Source: Actinomycetes bacterium (GTDB lineage Bacteria; Actinomycetota; Acidimicrobiia; Acidimicrobiales; Microtrichaceae). From it: 64,000 bases of DNA. Shown piece after piece: positions 24,868 through 33,521 of this stretch. The notes below the pieces were generated by a model that worked only from the letters and a program-made list of their open reading frames with translations, was not told the origin of the DNA and did no database searches. The position numbers and the translations under genes were made by a program. Every line of letters starts with the position of its first letter. Position 1 is the first letter of the stretch. The stretch lies in contig JAAEPF010000033.1 in assembly GCA_024222295.1 (NCBI GenBank), forward strand, positions 219,691 through 283,690, read 5' to 3'.

Positions 24868-25425
24868 TCAGTTGACCCCCGGGTCATCCGGATGGCGGGC
24901 GATCGCCGCCAACTTGCCGCCCTGGCGGGACAGGACCGCGCGCCAGAGCTTCTCCGGCTCGGCGCTGAACACGTCGTCAGGCAGCGCATCCAGCACCACC
25001 CATACGCCTGTGTCCAGTTCGGCATCGAGCTGACCCGAGCCCCAGCCCGCGTAGCCCGAATAGGCGCGCAGCAGATCCAGGCCTTCGACCTCGCGTGCCT
25101 CAACTGCGTCGGCCGCCACCACCGCGATCGTGCCCCCGACCGCTGCGACCCCCCTTGGCTCCTCCCCCATCCGGAGGCGGCCGAGCAGTATCAGTGCTTC
25201 GGGCGAGACCGGCCCGCCGCCGAAGAGCACGCCGGGTGTTGCCCACGGAATGCCCACGTCGATCTCCTCGGGCACCTCAACGTCGCCCGGGCGATTGAGC
25301 ACGACGCCGATGGCTCCACCGTCGTCGTGGTCGATCACGTACACCACGGTGCGGTCGAAGTTGTCGTCGGGCAGCGCCGGCACCGACACCAGGAGTTGGT
25401 TGCGAGTGCGCACCGGTTCGTCCAC
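24868..25425 (-). CDS. YqgE/AlgH family protein (UPF0301)
   Basis: I place the start at GTG 25425, 5 nt after the amidohydrolase stop, giving 185 residues. The family core is clear: NQLLVSVPALPDDNFDRTVV, YVIDHDDGGAIGVVLNRP, and the later LFGGGPVSPEALILL and YSGYAGWGSGQLDAEL. The biochemical role of the family is unsettled. The frame is open far upstream, but that part overlaps the neighbouring gene and is a shadow. Confidence 0.9.
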   Translation of the reverse strand: MDEPVRTRNQLLVSVPALPDDNFDRTVVYVIDHDDGGAIGVVLNRPGDVEVPEEIDVGIPWATPGVLFGGGPVSPEALILLGRLRMGEEPRGVAAVGGTIAVVAADAVEAREVEGLDLLRAYSGYAGWGSGQLDAELDTGVWVVLDALPDDVFSAEPEKLWRAVLSRQGGKLAAIARHPDDPGVN

Positions 25426-25430
25426 CGGGA

Positions 25431-26630
25431 TCAGTCGATGTCGAGTGACAGCATCCTGATCGCGTTGCCGCGCAGGATCTTGTACTGCACGTCCGCGGGC
25501 AGGTGGCCCATCATCTTCTCGGCCACGGCCTTCGAGTTGGGCCAGGTCGTGTCGGTGTGCGGGTAGTCGGTCTCGAAGGTGATGTTGTCCAGGCCGACCG
25601 CGTCCAGGCTGTCGAGGCCGTGCTGGTCGCGGAAGAAGCAGCCGAACACCTGGCGGTAGTAGTAGGTCGACGGCGGCTCGGGGACGATGTCGGCGACGCC
25701 ACCCCACGCACGGTGCTCCTGCCAGACATCGTCGGCACGCTCGATGATGTAGGGAATCCAGCCGATCTGGCCTTCGCTGTAGGCCAGCTTCAGCTCCGGG
25801 AAGCGAACCAGCACGCCTGAGAACAGGAAGTCGGTGAGGCTGCCCATCGCGTTATTGAACGACAGCGTGGCCTGCACGGCCGGCGGGGCATCACCAGAGG
25901 TGGACGGCATCTTCGAGGAGCTGCCGATGTGCATGCACACCACCGTCTGCGTCTCGGCACACGCGGCAAAGAACGGGTCCCAGTGGTCGGTGTGGACGCT
26001 GGGCAGGCCCAGGTGCGGCGGGATCTCCGAGAAGCACACGGCGTGCACTCCACGCTCTGCGTTGCGACGCACCTCGGCGGCGGCCAGCTGTGGGTCCCAC
26101 AGCGGAATGATGATGAGCGGCACCAGGTGGCCGCCGGACTCGCCGCACCATTCCTCGACCATCCAGTCGTTGTATGCGTACACGCAGGCCTCGGCGACTT
26201 CGCGGTCGGCCGCCTCGAGGAACGTCTGGCCACAGAACCTCGGGAAGGTGGGAAACGACAACGACACGTCCACGTGGTTGGCGAGCATGTCGGCGACGCG
26301 CTCCTTCACGTCGTAGCAACCGGGGCGCATCTCGTCGTAGGTGATCGGAGACAGCGACATCTCCTCGCGCGGGAAGCCCACCGCTGCAACGTGGCGCTTG
26401 TGCGGCGCGACGAGGTCCTCGTAGATCCAGCAGTCGGCCGGGGGCGCGTCATCGGAGTAGACGATGTCGTACTGCGTGCCACCGAGGAACGTCATCGACT
26501 CGATCCCCCGGCGCTCCACACGGGGGCCGCGCTCGCGGTACTTCTCGGGAAGCCAGCGCTGCCAGAGGTCGCCCGGCTCGACGACGTGGTCGTCGACGCT
26601 CACGATCATGGGCAGTTCATTGTCGCTCAT
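25431..26630 (-). CDS. Amidohydrolase family 2 metal-dependent hydrolase
   Basis: This 399-residue TIM-barrel protein has an N-terminal metal motif VSVDDHVVEP, a mid-protein LSFPTFPRFCGQTF, the histidine segment VVCMHIGSSSK and the late acid FETDYPHTDTTWPNSK. The order matches the ACMSD/amidohydrolase_2 group found in many actinobacterial catabolic clusters, which decarboxylate or hydrolyse ring-cleavage products. A perfect palindrome sits 16 nt upstream of the start. Confidence 0.88.
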   Translation of the reverse strand: MSDNELPMIVSVDDHVVEPGDLWQRWLPEKYRERGPRVERRGIESMTFLGGTQYDIVYSDDAPPADCWIYEDLVAPHKRHVAAVGFPREEMSLSPITYDEMRPGCYDVKERVADMLANHVDVSLSFPTFPRFCGQTFLEAADREVAEACVYAYNDWMVEEWCGESGGHLVPLIIIPLWDPQLAAAEVRRNAERGVHAVCFSEIPPHLGLPSVHTDHWDPFFAACAETQTVVCMHIGSSSKMPSTSGDAPPAVQATLSFNNAMGSLTDFLFSGVLVRFPELKLAYSEGQIGWIPYIIERADDVWQEHRAWGGVADIVPEPPSTYYYRQVFGCFFRDQHGLDSLDAVGLDNITFETDYPHTDTTWPNSKAVAEKMMGHLPADVQYKILRGNAIRMLSLDID

Positions 26631-26646
26631 CGGCCCTCCAGCTCAG

Positions 26647-26665
26647 ATCTGACGAGTCGTCAGAT
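26647..26665. promoter_or_regulatory. Perfect 19-bp palindrome, likely TetR-family operator
   Basis: ATCTGACGA-G-TCGTCAGAT is symmetric at every position. It fills most of the 36-bp gap between the NTF2-like gene and the amidohydrolase and lies 16 nt before the amidohydrolase start. The half-site CTGACGA is typical of TetR-family binding sites in Actinobacteria. Confidence 0.65.
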
Positions 26666-26666
26666 T

Positions 26667-27161
26667 CTAGCCTGCGGGCAGCGTGCTCCTACCTTCGGTC
26701 CCCCACCAGCTCGCGGTCAGGGTGAGGTTCGGCAGGTCCGACAGCGGCGTGAGGTACTCGAAACTGCGCCTGTAGCCGGTCGTCGAGATCAACCACCGGC
26801 CACCCTCCTTGACGTAGGAGTCCTCGTAGAACGCGGCGCCCTGGATCAGGATTCCGAGGGTCGTGTCGATCACCGTGTCGTCGAGCGCCCAGGTGCCTGT
26901 GGCCGTGTCATCGGTGACTTTGATCTCCGGGTGCGTGCAGCGATGCGACGAGTGAAACGTCTCCGAGCCCATGTTGCGCACCAGGAAGTCGACTATCGCG
27001 TCGCGCCCCTCCGCGCAGTAGGCACCACCGCTGTAGGCGGCCGTGGCGTCCGCCGTGAACACCTCGGCGATGCCCTCCCAGTCCTTTGTGTCGAGGCACC
27101 GCAGGTAGGCGTACTTGAGCGCCTTGATCTGCTCGACCTCGACGAGGAGTTCGGGTGTCAC
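26667..27161 (-). CDS. SnoaL/NTF2-like protein
   Basis: This 164-residue protein has the NTF2-like cone pattern: EQIKALKYAYLRCLDTKDWE, FTADATAAYSGG, a histidine-rich strand (FHSSHRCTHPEI) and the C-terminal YEDSYVKEGGRWLIST. Family members are small hydratases, isomerases or binding proteins for ring compounds. The GTG start at 27161 overlaps the stop of the upstream membrane protein (GTGA). It probably works with the downstream amidohydrolase. Confidence 0.8.
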   Translation of the reverse strand: MTPELLVEVEQIKALKYAYLRCLDTKDWEGIAEVFTADATAAYSGGAYCAEGRDAIVDFLVRNMGSETFHSSHRCTHPEIKVTDDTATGTWALDDTVIDTTLGILIQGAAFYEDSYVKEGGRWLISTTGYRRSFEYLTPLSDLPNLTLTASWWGTEGRSTLPAG

Positions 27162-27463
27162 CGGTCGAGGTCGGTGCTCTCAGCCAGCTCGGGCGTCGCT
27201 GCCGCGAACACCTGTGGGGTCGACGACGGGTGCGCCGTGGTGTCGAACAGCTGAGTGGCCAGGTCCATGTCACCCCAGCGCGGCTCCTGCTGCTGGGCCG
27301 AGAAGAGCCCGGCGGAGGGCAGGGGTGACTGTGACTCGGGTTCGGGCTCCTTCTCGGGCCTGGCCCACCGCCACCAACCGACCGCGATGCCCCCGAGGAA
27401 GGCACCGAACATCACGCTCAGTGCAAACACCAGCTGGGCCAACTCGATCAGGTCGTAGCGCAT
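27158..27463 (-). CDS. Small single-pass membrane protein
   Basis: The start is ATG 27463 (MRYDLIELAQLVFALSVMFG), giving 101 residues. One transmembrane helix spans about residues 8-30 (LVFALSVMFGAFLGGIAVGW) and is followed by a WWRWARPEKEPEPES stop-transfer and an acidic, Gln-rich soluble tail. No family recognised. It is translationally coupled to the NTF2-like gene and faces the GH3 gene across a 127-bp promoter gap. Confidence 0.6.
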   Translation of the reverse strand: MRYDLIELAQLVFALSVMFGAFLGGIAVGWWRWARPEKEPEPESQSPLPSAGLFSAQQQEPRWGDMDLATQLFDTTAHPSSTPQVFAAATPELAESTDLDR

Positions 27464-27590
27464 GGTCCCCCTCGGATCGCTGCAACAGGAACCATAGTCG
27501 CGAAATCCGGCAGTGGTCGGACAACCACGACCAGTGCATGACTGGCTCCGGGGAACGGCACGGGCACGCCATATGGGCCAGTATCGACGG

Positions 27591-29996
27591 ATGGCAGAAC
27601 TCAGCGATGTCCCGAACGATCGGCTGGCCAGCCTCACCTCCGGTGTGGACATGTGGCACTTCGCCGAGCTCGGCGAGGTCGGGCTTCGAGGCATCAAGGT
27701 GAGCGATGGACCGGCAGGGGCACGCGGGGAACGATGGTTCGGCGGCAGCTCTGCATGCGTTCCTTGCGGCACGGCGCTCGGAGCCACCTGGAGCCGGGAA
27801 GTAGTGGCAGAGGTCGCCGGCGTGCTCGCCGCGGAGACGCGGCGCAAGGGCGCCGACGTGCTGCTCGCCCCCACGGTCAACCTCCACCGCCATCCCCTGG
27901 CCGGGCGCAACTTCGAGTGCATGTCAGAGGACCCCGAGCTGACCGCGCAGCTGGCCACCGCACACATCACCGCGCTCCAGCAGGCGGGCGTGAGTGCCTG
28001 CATCAAGCACTTCGTGGCCAACGACCAGGAAACCGATCGCCACCAGATCTCATCGGAGGTCGGCGAGGGCGTACTGCGCGAGCTCTACCTGCGACCCTTC
28101 GAGGCGGCAGTACGCGACGCCGGCACCTGGTCGGTCATGTCGGCCTACAACCGCCTCGGCGGCGAGTTCTGCTCACAGCACCACTGGCTGCTCACCGAGG
28201 TTCTCCGCGACGAGTGGGGCTTCGACGGGGTCGTCGTGTCGGACTGGTGGGGCACCAACGACACCGCTGCCCTCGAGGGCGGTCTGGATGTGGAGATGCC
28301 CGGGCCCACCCGCTACCTCGGACCGACGGTGGCCGCTGGAATCGAGGACGGCTCGATTCCAGCCCCGGCGCTGCAGCGGGCGGCCGACGCAGTCCTGCTG
28401 ATGGCCGAGCGGGTCGGAGCCCTGGGAGGCGAGACCCCCGGGATAGCTGACGAGACCTCCCACGATGACGCCGCCGAGCGGGCTGTGCTGCGCCGCGCGG
28501 CGGTGGAGTCCATCGTGCTGGCGCGCAACGACGGCGGGTTGTTGCCGCTCACCGATGCCGACTCCATCGCGGTGGTCGGCCCCAACGCCGCAAGCACCGC
28601 GATCATGGGCGGTGGATCGGCCGCGTTCGTTCCCCACCGCGTGACCGACGTCCTGTCCAGCCTCAGCGCTCGTGTGGACGATGGCGTCACCGTCACCCAC
28701 GAACGAGGCACTCCCCCGCCCGACAGCCTCCCTGCGCTGGACCGCAAGGTCTGCAGCGTCGATGGGCAACAACGCTTCACGGTCGAGCACTTCGGGACTC
28801 CCGAGCCTGATGGCGAGCCGGTGCTCGTCGAACCATCGCTGACATCCCGGCTGCTGTGGATGGGTGCGCCCGGGCCCGGCGTACCGGAGCAGGGCAGCTC
28901 GGTGCGCCTGTTGACGACCCTCACGCCGACTGTGTCCGGAGAGCACACGTTCGGCCTCGTAACGGGGGCCACCGGCTGGTTGACCCTCGATGGCGAGGTC
29001 GTCCTCGACAACCGCGACGACCGCCAGCCGGGTACGGCCTTCTTCGGTCTCGGTTCAGAGGAGATCCGAACCACCGTGCAGCTCGAGGCCGGCACCCCGG
29101 TGAGCGTGGAGGCCGTCACCTCCCCCGTTGATGGCGTACCCGTCGGAGGCATGGCGATCGGCCATCTCGAGCCCGTCGCAGATGAGCCTCTCGCGTCCGC
29201 GGTGCAGGCGGCTGCCGCCGCCGACGTGGCCGTTGTGGTCGTGGGCGGCAACGACCAGTGGGAGACCGAGGGAGCGGACCGCGCCGGATTCGACCTTCCG
29301 TCCGGGCAGCCCGAACTCGTCGAGGCGGTTTGCGCCGCGAATGACCGCACCGTGGTCGTGGTCAACTGCGGGGCACCCGTCGACCTGTCCTGTGCCGCGC
29401 AGGCCGCGGCGGTGCTTCTGTGCTGGTACCCGGGCCAGGAGGCGGGTGAGGCGATCGCCGATGTGCTGCTGGGCGAGTCGGACCCGGGCGGCCGACTTCC
29501 CACGACCTGGGGCAGGCAGTTGTCCGACTGGGAGTCGGACTCCAACTTCCCCGGCGGCGATGGCGTCGTGCGCTACGAAGAGGGCCTGCGGGTCGGCTAC
29601 CGCGACTTCGATTCGGCGGGCACCGAGCCCGCGTTCTGCTTCGGGCACGGCATGAGCACGACCACGTTCCAGTGGAGCGACGCCGCCATCGATGCCGGTT
29701 CCCGCACCGCGTCGGTACGGGTGACCAACACCGGGCCCCGACGCGGCACCGAGGTGGTGCAGTGCTACGTCACCGACCCCGGCACCAATCGCCCGCCGCA
29801 GCGCCTGGCAGGGTTCGCGAAGGTGCACCTCTCCCCCGGCGAGGACGCAGTGGTCGAGATACCCATCGGCGAGCCGTCACTGCGCCAGTGGGACGAGTCG
29901 CGGGGAGAGTGGGTCGTGCCTACCGGACTGCGTGAGGTCCGCCTGTCTGCGTCATCGCGCGACCACCGCCACCGCCTCGAACTCGCTGTCGACTGA
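27591..29996 (+). CDS. Beta-glucosidase-like glycoside hydrolase family 3
   Basis: I use ATG 27591 (MAELSDVPNDRLASL), giving 801 residues. The TIM-barrel domain carries LRGIKVSDGPAGARG, the KH substrate motif SACIKHFVAND and the nucleophile Asp in GVVVSDWWGTNDTA. A PA14-like insertion (about 400-545; LTTLTPTVSGEHTFGLVTGA) interrupts the second alpha/beta domain. A fibronectin-like C-terminal domain (TNTGPRRGTEVVQCYV) ends the protein. No signal peptide is visible, so it probably acts in the cytoplasm on imported glucosides. Confidence 0.92.
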   Translation: MAELSDVPNDRLASLTSGVDMWHFAELGEVGLRGIKVSDGPAGARGERWFGGSSACVPCGTALGATWSREVVAEVAGVLAAETRRKGADVLLAPTVNLHRHPLAGRNFECMSEDPELTAQLATAHITALQQAGVSACIKHFVANDQETDRHQISSEVGEGVLRELYLRPFEAAVRDAGTWSVMSAYNRLGGEFCSQHHWLLTEVLRDEWGFDGVVVSDWWGTNDTAALEGGLDVEMPGPTRYLGPTVAAGIEDGSIPAPALQRAADAVLLMAERVGALGGETPGIADETSHDDAAERAVLRRAAVESIVLARNDGGLLPLTDADSIAVVGPNAASTAIMGGGSAAFVPHRVTDVLSSLSARVDDGVTVTHERGTPPPDSLPALDRKVCSVDGQQRFTVEHFGTPEPDGEPVLVEPSLTSRLLWMGAPGPGVPEQGSSVRLLTTLTPTVSGEHTFGLVTGATGWLTLDGEVVLDNRDDRQPGTAFFGLGSEEIRTTVQLEAGTPVSVEAVTSPVDGVPVGGMAIGHLEPVADEPLASAVQAAAAADVAVVVVGGNDQWETEGADRAGFDLPSGQPELVEAVCAANDRTVVVVNCGAPVDLSCAAQAAAVLLCWYPGQEAGEAIADVLLGESDPGGRLPTTWGRQLSDWESDSNFPGGDGVVRYEEGLRVGYRDFDSAGTEPAFCFGHGMSTTTFQWSDAAIDAGSRTASVRVTNTGPRRGTEVVQCYVTDPGTNRPPQRLAGFAKVHLSPGEDAVVEIPIGEPSLRQWDESRGEWVVPTGLREVRLSASSRDHRHRLELAVD

Positions 29997-30025
29997 CCCG
30001 GCGACCGAGTCGGCAACCGGGTCAG
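29993..30025. terminator. Bidirectional hairpin between GH3 and Maf genes
   Basis: CTGACCCGG pairs perfectly with CCGGGTCAG. The TGA stop of the GH3 gene lies in the left arm and the stop of the minus-strand Maf gene in the right arm. It likely terminates both transcripts. Confidence 0.65.
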
Positions 30026-30606
30026 CGGCCGAGTTGTTCGAGCATCCGGCCCAGCAGGGGCAGGGGCATCCCGAGCACTCCCGAGTCGTGTTCGCCCTGC
30101 ACCGACTCCACGAGCCCCGCGTCGTCCTCGAGGCGGTAGCTGCCTGCGGTGTCGAAGGGCTCGAAACGCTCGACGTACGCACGGGCGGCCGACTCGTCGT
30201 ACTCGCACATGCTGACCACCTGCACGTCGACACCGTCGACCGCTTCGCCGGTACCGGTGTGCAGCAGCACCAGGGCGTTGATCAGCCGGTGGGTGGTGCC
30301 GCTCATCGCCATTAGCTGGGCGACCGCCGCATCGATGCCGGGGGCCTTGGTGAGCATGCGAGGGCCACCGGGCTGGTCGAGGACACCGACCTGGTCGGCC
30401 GCCAACACGATGTCCGCAACATGCCGCGGGGCGACTGCGTCGGCCTTCTGGCGAGCGAGTTCCAGAGCCAACACCTCGGCACCCCGTGCGAACAGCGAGT
30501 CGGAGGCGCGCTCGTCGACGTGGGGCGGGTCCACCTCGATGTCGTAGCCGGCGCCACGAAGCACCGCCGCGCGGTACGGAGATCCGGAGGCCAGCACGAT
30601 GTTCAC
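30022..30606 (-). CDS. maf: Maf/YceF-like nucleotide pyrophosphatase
   Basis: This 194-residue protein begins VNIVLASGSPYRAAVLRGAG, containing the Maf SxSxxR motif. Other family positions are DERASDS, VLAADQVGVLD and AGSYRLEDDAG, then GMPLPLLGRML. The SDQ-like ADQV variant and the following motifs resemble the YceF subgroup, which hydrolyses m7GTP, more than the dTTP/UTP subgroup. The GTG start at 30606 is used. It is divergent from the isochorismatase-fold gene, with only 25 bp between them. Confidence 0.85.
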   Translation of the reverse strand: MNIVLASGSPYRAAVLRGAGYDIEVDPPHVDERASDSLFARGAEVLALELARQKADAVAPRHVADIVLAADQVGVLDQPGGPRMLTKAPGIDAAVAQLMAMSGTTHRLINALVLLHTGTGEAVDGVDVQVVSMCEYDESAARAYVERFEPFDTAGSYRLEDDAGLVESVQGEHDSGVLGMPLPLLGRMLEQLGR

Positions 30607-30631
30607 CTGCGCGACGCTACGCTGCGCGGCC

Positions 30632-31222
30632 GTGAACGCTACTGCCGTGGTGACGATGGAACTCGAGCGGGGCGTGGTCGGAGACCTGGCCACGCTCACC
30701 GAACTGCGCGACGCCGCCACCGAACGCTCCACGCTGGCCGGCTGCGCTCGACTGGTGCAGGGCGCGAGGACAGCGGGCGTGCCGGTTGTCCACTGCATCG
30801 CGCAGTGGAGGGCGAATCGGGCGGGCACGCCGCTCAACACTCCGCTGGCCCGGGCCCTTGCGCGCAATCCCGACCAGATCCTGGCCGGCACACAGGCCGT
30901 GGACCTGGTCGGCGAACTCGGCGACACATCCGCGGACCTGCGCAGCGTGCGGCACCACGGAATGACTCCGTTCACCGGTACCGACCTGGATGCCTTGCTG
31001 CGCTCACTCGGTGTGCGCCGCGTCGTCGTGTGCGGCGTATCGCTGAATGTGGGTGTGCCAGGCCTGGTGATGGGTGCAGTCGACCTCGGCTACGAGGTCA
31101 CGGTCGCCTCGGATGCCGTGGTGGGTGTGCCTGCCACCTATGGAGACGAAGTACTCGCCAACACGCTTGCGATGCTTGCCCGGGTGAGGACGGTCGACGA
31201 GGTCCTCAGCGACTGGGCCTGA
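30632..31222 (+). CDS. Isochorismatase-fold protein lacking the catalytic triad
   Basis: This 196-residue protein (GTG 30632) has the fold pattern of cysteine hydrolases: a first strand VVTMELERG, HHGMTPFTGTDLDALLRSLG, and VVVCGVSLNVGVPGLVMGAV followed by VASDAVVGVP. In active members the equivalents are Asp in DxQ, a Lys before the PF segment, and Cys in TDVCV. Here these read Glu, His and Gly. The protein therefore probably does not hydrolyse by the usual mechanism. Its 3' end overlaps the convergent esterase-LLM gene by 17 nt. Confidence 0.72.
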   Translation: MNATAVVTMELERGVVGDLATLTELRDAATERSTLAGCARLVQGARTAGVPVVHCIAQWRANRAGTPLNTPLARALARNPDQILAGTQAVDLVGELGDTSADLRSVRHHGMTPFTGTDLDALLRSLGVRRVVVCGVSLNVGVPGLVMGAVDLGYEVTVASDAVVGVPATYGDEVLANTLAMLARVRTVDEVLSDWA

Positions 31223-32669
31223 GCGCGTCGGCCAGGGCCTCTGCGCGTTCCACCACCTCGGAGCGGCCAAGACCTGGCACCGACAGCGCGAGCCAGTCGA
31301 CACCGCGGTCCCAGAGCTGTGCGGCTTCCTCGGCCATCGGAGCGAGCGCATCGGGATCGCGCAGGTAGTCCCCCAGGGCGAAGGGCGAGAAGCATATGGT
31401 CGGCAGGGGCCGCTCGGCCTCGGCGCAGAGCTCCTCCATGCGGACGAGCCGCGCGGCCAGATCGACGTGGTCCGTGATCGCCGCAGTGCGAGTCGCGCGG
31501 TGCAACCCGTCCGGTGTGGGGAACGGACACCACCCCTGGCCGTACTCCACCGCGCGACGCATTGCCCGCAGCGAGTTGCCCCCGACCCAGATCGGGGGAT
31601 GCGGCTGCTGCAACGGACGTGGAAGCGCCGTGACCGACCGCGCGCTGAAGCCTCTCCCCTCCCCGCCCACGCCGGACTCGGACCAGATCCGCGGAAGCCA
31701 CGACAGGGTCTCGTCCAGCACGGCTCCGCGGTCGTCGAACTCGGCTCCGAGTGCCTCGAACTCGGGGCGCAGGTAACCGGCGGCGACTCCGAGCACCAGG
31801 CGTCCGCCCGAGATGACGTCGAGCGAGGCGAGTGCCTTCGCCGCGAGGAACGGGTTGCGGTACCCGGGCACGTACACGTGGGTGTGCAACAGGAGCGTGG
31901 AGGTCGCTGCGGCCGCGACCGAGAGTGAAACGGTCGGCTCGAGCGCATGGTGGCCGCCGCCGGAGAGCCAGCGGTCATCAGGGGCAGGGTGGTCCGTCAC
32001 GTACGCGGCGTCGAAACCGATGCGCTCCCATGCAGCGGCCAACTCCGCGATCGCCTCTCCGGAAACGAGCTCCGATCCGGTCTCGACCCGGTCCACCGGG
32101 AGGCCGACTGTCAGGCGGAGCTGCGTGGGCCAGTTGTCCTCCAGCCAGGTCCGGGCCCTGCTTGCCGCTTCCTCGCTGGCCGCGTGTGCACCCGGCAGTG
32201 TCTCGAGGGTGACCGCCCGACCCGCGGCGGACAGGGCCGCCGCGGCGTCCTCCCCGAGGAACGCGGGAACCACCTCGTCGTCGGCCGCGGGAAGCATGAG
32301 TACAGGTGGTCCCGCCGTCGGATCGTGATCGTCGGACTCCGCGAGGAATGGGCAGAGGGCCACGACCCCCTCCACGCCGGGTACCTCCCCCAGTGCCAGG
32401 GCCATGGCCGCTCCCTGGGAGAAGCCGGCCACCACGACGGGGCCGCGGCCAGCGGAGCGGGCGACCACGGCCTCGAGCTGGTCGACGGACCGTGCCAGCG
32501 TCGCCTCGTCTGCCCCGCGCGGTCCGGTTTCGAACCAGCTCAGGCCCACGGCCTGGGGGGTTTCGACCTGCCACCCTCGTGGCAGCAATCGCTGTGCCCA
32601 CGCCCGGGTGCTGGCCTGGTCGTCATCATGGCCGTGCAGGACCACGAGTGTGGGGATTCCCCTGAGCAT
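31206..32669 (-). CDS. Fusion of alpha/beta-hydrolase (esterase) and LLM-class flavin/F420 oxidoreductase
   Basis: One uninterrupted 487-residue frame from ATG 32669. Residues 1-205 are an esterase/phospholipase-like hydrolase with LVVLHGHDDD, nucleophile GFSQGAAMALAL, acid LPAADDEVVP and histidine LPGAHAASEEA. Residues 208-487 are a luciferase-like monooxygenase with AAWERIGFDAAYVTDHPAP, GYRNPFLAAKALASLDVISG and PHPPIWVGGNSLRAM. The LLM part normally starts its own gene, and the esterase part normally ends one. Both activity sites look complete. It may hydrolyse an ester and oxidise the product. Confidence 0.8.
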   Translation of the reverse strand: MLRGIPTLVVLHGHDDDQASTRAWAQRLLPRGWQVETPQAVGLSWFETGPRGADEATLARSVDQLEAVVARSAGRGPVVVAGFSQGAAMALALGEVPGVEGVVALCPFLAESDDHDPTAGPPVLMLPAADDEVVPAFLGEDAAAALSAAGRAVTLETLPGAHAASEEAASRARTWLEDNWPTQLRLTVGLPVDRVETGSELVSGEAIAELAAAWERIGFDAAYVTDHPAPDDRWLSGGGHHALEPTVSLSVAAAATSTLLLHTHVYVPGYRNPFLAAKALASLDVISGGRLVLGVAAGYLRPEFEALGAEFDDRGAVLDETLSWLPRIWSESGVGGEGRGFSARSVTALPRPLQQPHPPIWVGGNSLRAMRRAVEYGQGWCPFPTPDGLHRATRTAAITDHVDLAARLVRMEELCAEAERPLPTICFSPFALGDYLRDPDALAPMAEEAAQLWDRGVDWLALSVPGLGRSEVVERAEALADALRPSR

Positions 32670-32765
32670 GAACGCAGCCTTCCCGCTGGGCCAATCGCCT
32701 GCAAACGCCGCGTCGGCTTGCCACAGCGCCTCAACTCCGGGCCCGGGCAACCGATCATTATCCGT

Positions 32766-32990
32766 ATGAGACAGCGGCCCGGCCCGACCGGGCAGTCCCG
32801 CGACCGCCTGGCGGTGGGTATCGCCCTGGCCATGGCGGGGATCGTGCTCTTCGCCTGGACCACCTCGACCCGCCTGAGCAACGCTGCCTCGCGGTTCATC
32901 GGTGCCACCACGCAGCCCACACGGGCTGCCAGCGGCGCCGACGAGGAGCGGGCCGCGGACCACCGCGACGAAGCCGCGCCGGTCAGCTGA
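32766..32990 (+). CDS. Small single-pass membrane protein upstream of ECF sigma gene
   Basis: ATG 32766 begins a 74-residue protein, MRQRPGPTGQSRDRLAVGIA, with one transmembrane helix (AVGIALAMAGIVLFAW, about 16-31) and an acidic tail. It ends 6 nt before the sigma factor gene and is probably in the same transcript. No family recognised; short length makes it less certain. Confidence 0.5.
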   Translation: MRQRPGPTGQSRDRLAVGIALAMAGIVLFAWTTSTRLSNAASRFIGATTQPTRAASGADEERAADHRDEAAPVS

Positions 32991-32996
32991 GGCGCC

Positions 32997-33521
32997 GTGC
33001 CGCAGAACCCGCCACAACGACTCGACCGCGACCTCGATGCACTGATCGAGGAACACGCCGCAGCCGCGTTCCGGGTGGCCAACGGCATCCTGCGCAACCC
33101 CTCCCTCGCCGAGGACGCTGTTCAGGAAACCATGATCAAGGCGTGGCAGAGCCTGCCGAAGTTCCGCGGTGAGTCGTCACTGCGGTCCTGGATCCTGCGC
33201 ATCGCGCACAACACCTCGGTCTCGATGCTGCGGCGGCGCCGCGAGAGGGTCATGGCCCCCGAGGACCTGCCCGACACTGTGGGTGGCATAGACCCGGCGC
33301 GCTCCACCACCGCGCTGGCCGACCTGCGCAGCGTCCGAGCTGCGCTGGAGGAGCTCGACGAGCTCTCGCGCTCCGTTGTGATCCTCCGCGAGGTGGAGGG
33401 CATGACCTACCAGGAGATTGCCGACACGCTCGATGTGGCGGTGCCGACCGTCAAGACACGACTTCTCAGGGCCCGCCGGCGCCTCGGCGCGGCCATAGAG
33501 CCGACAGAGGAGAACCCATGA
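32997..33521 (+). CDS. ECF-type RNA polymerase sigma factor
   Basis: This 174-residue protein (GTG 32997) has sigma region 2 (NGILRNPSLAEDAVQETMIK, FRGESSLRSWILRIAHN) and region 4 (LDELSRSVVILREVEGMTYQ, EIADTLDVAVPTVKTRLLRA). Region 3 is absent, as in ECF factors. The stop overlaps the next small gene as ATGA, so the sigma factor is coupled to a likely regulator. Confidence 0.92.
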   Translation: MPQNPPQRLDRDLDALIEEHAAAAFRVANGILRNPSLAEDAVQETMIKAWQSLPKFRGESSLRSWILRIAHNTSVSMLRRRRERVMAPEDLPDTVGGIDPARSTTALADLRSVRAALEELDELSRSVVILREVEGMTYQEIADTLDVAVPTVKTRLLRARRRLGAAIEPTEENP

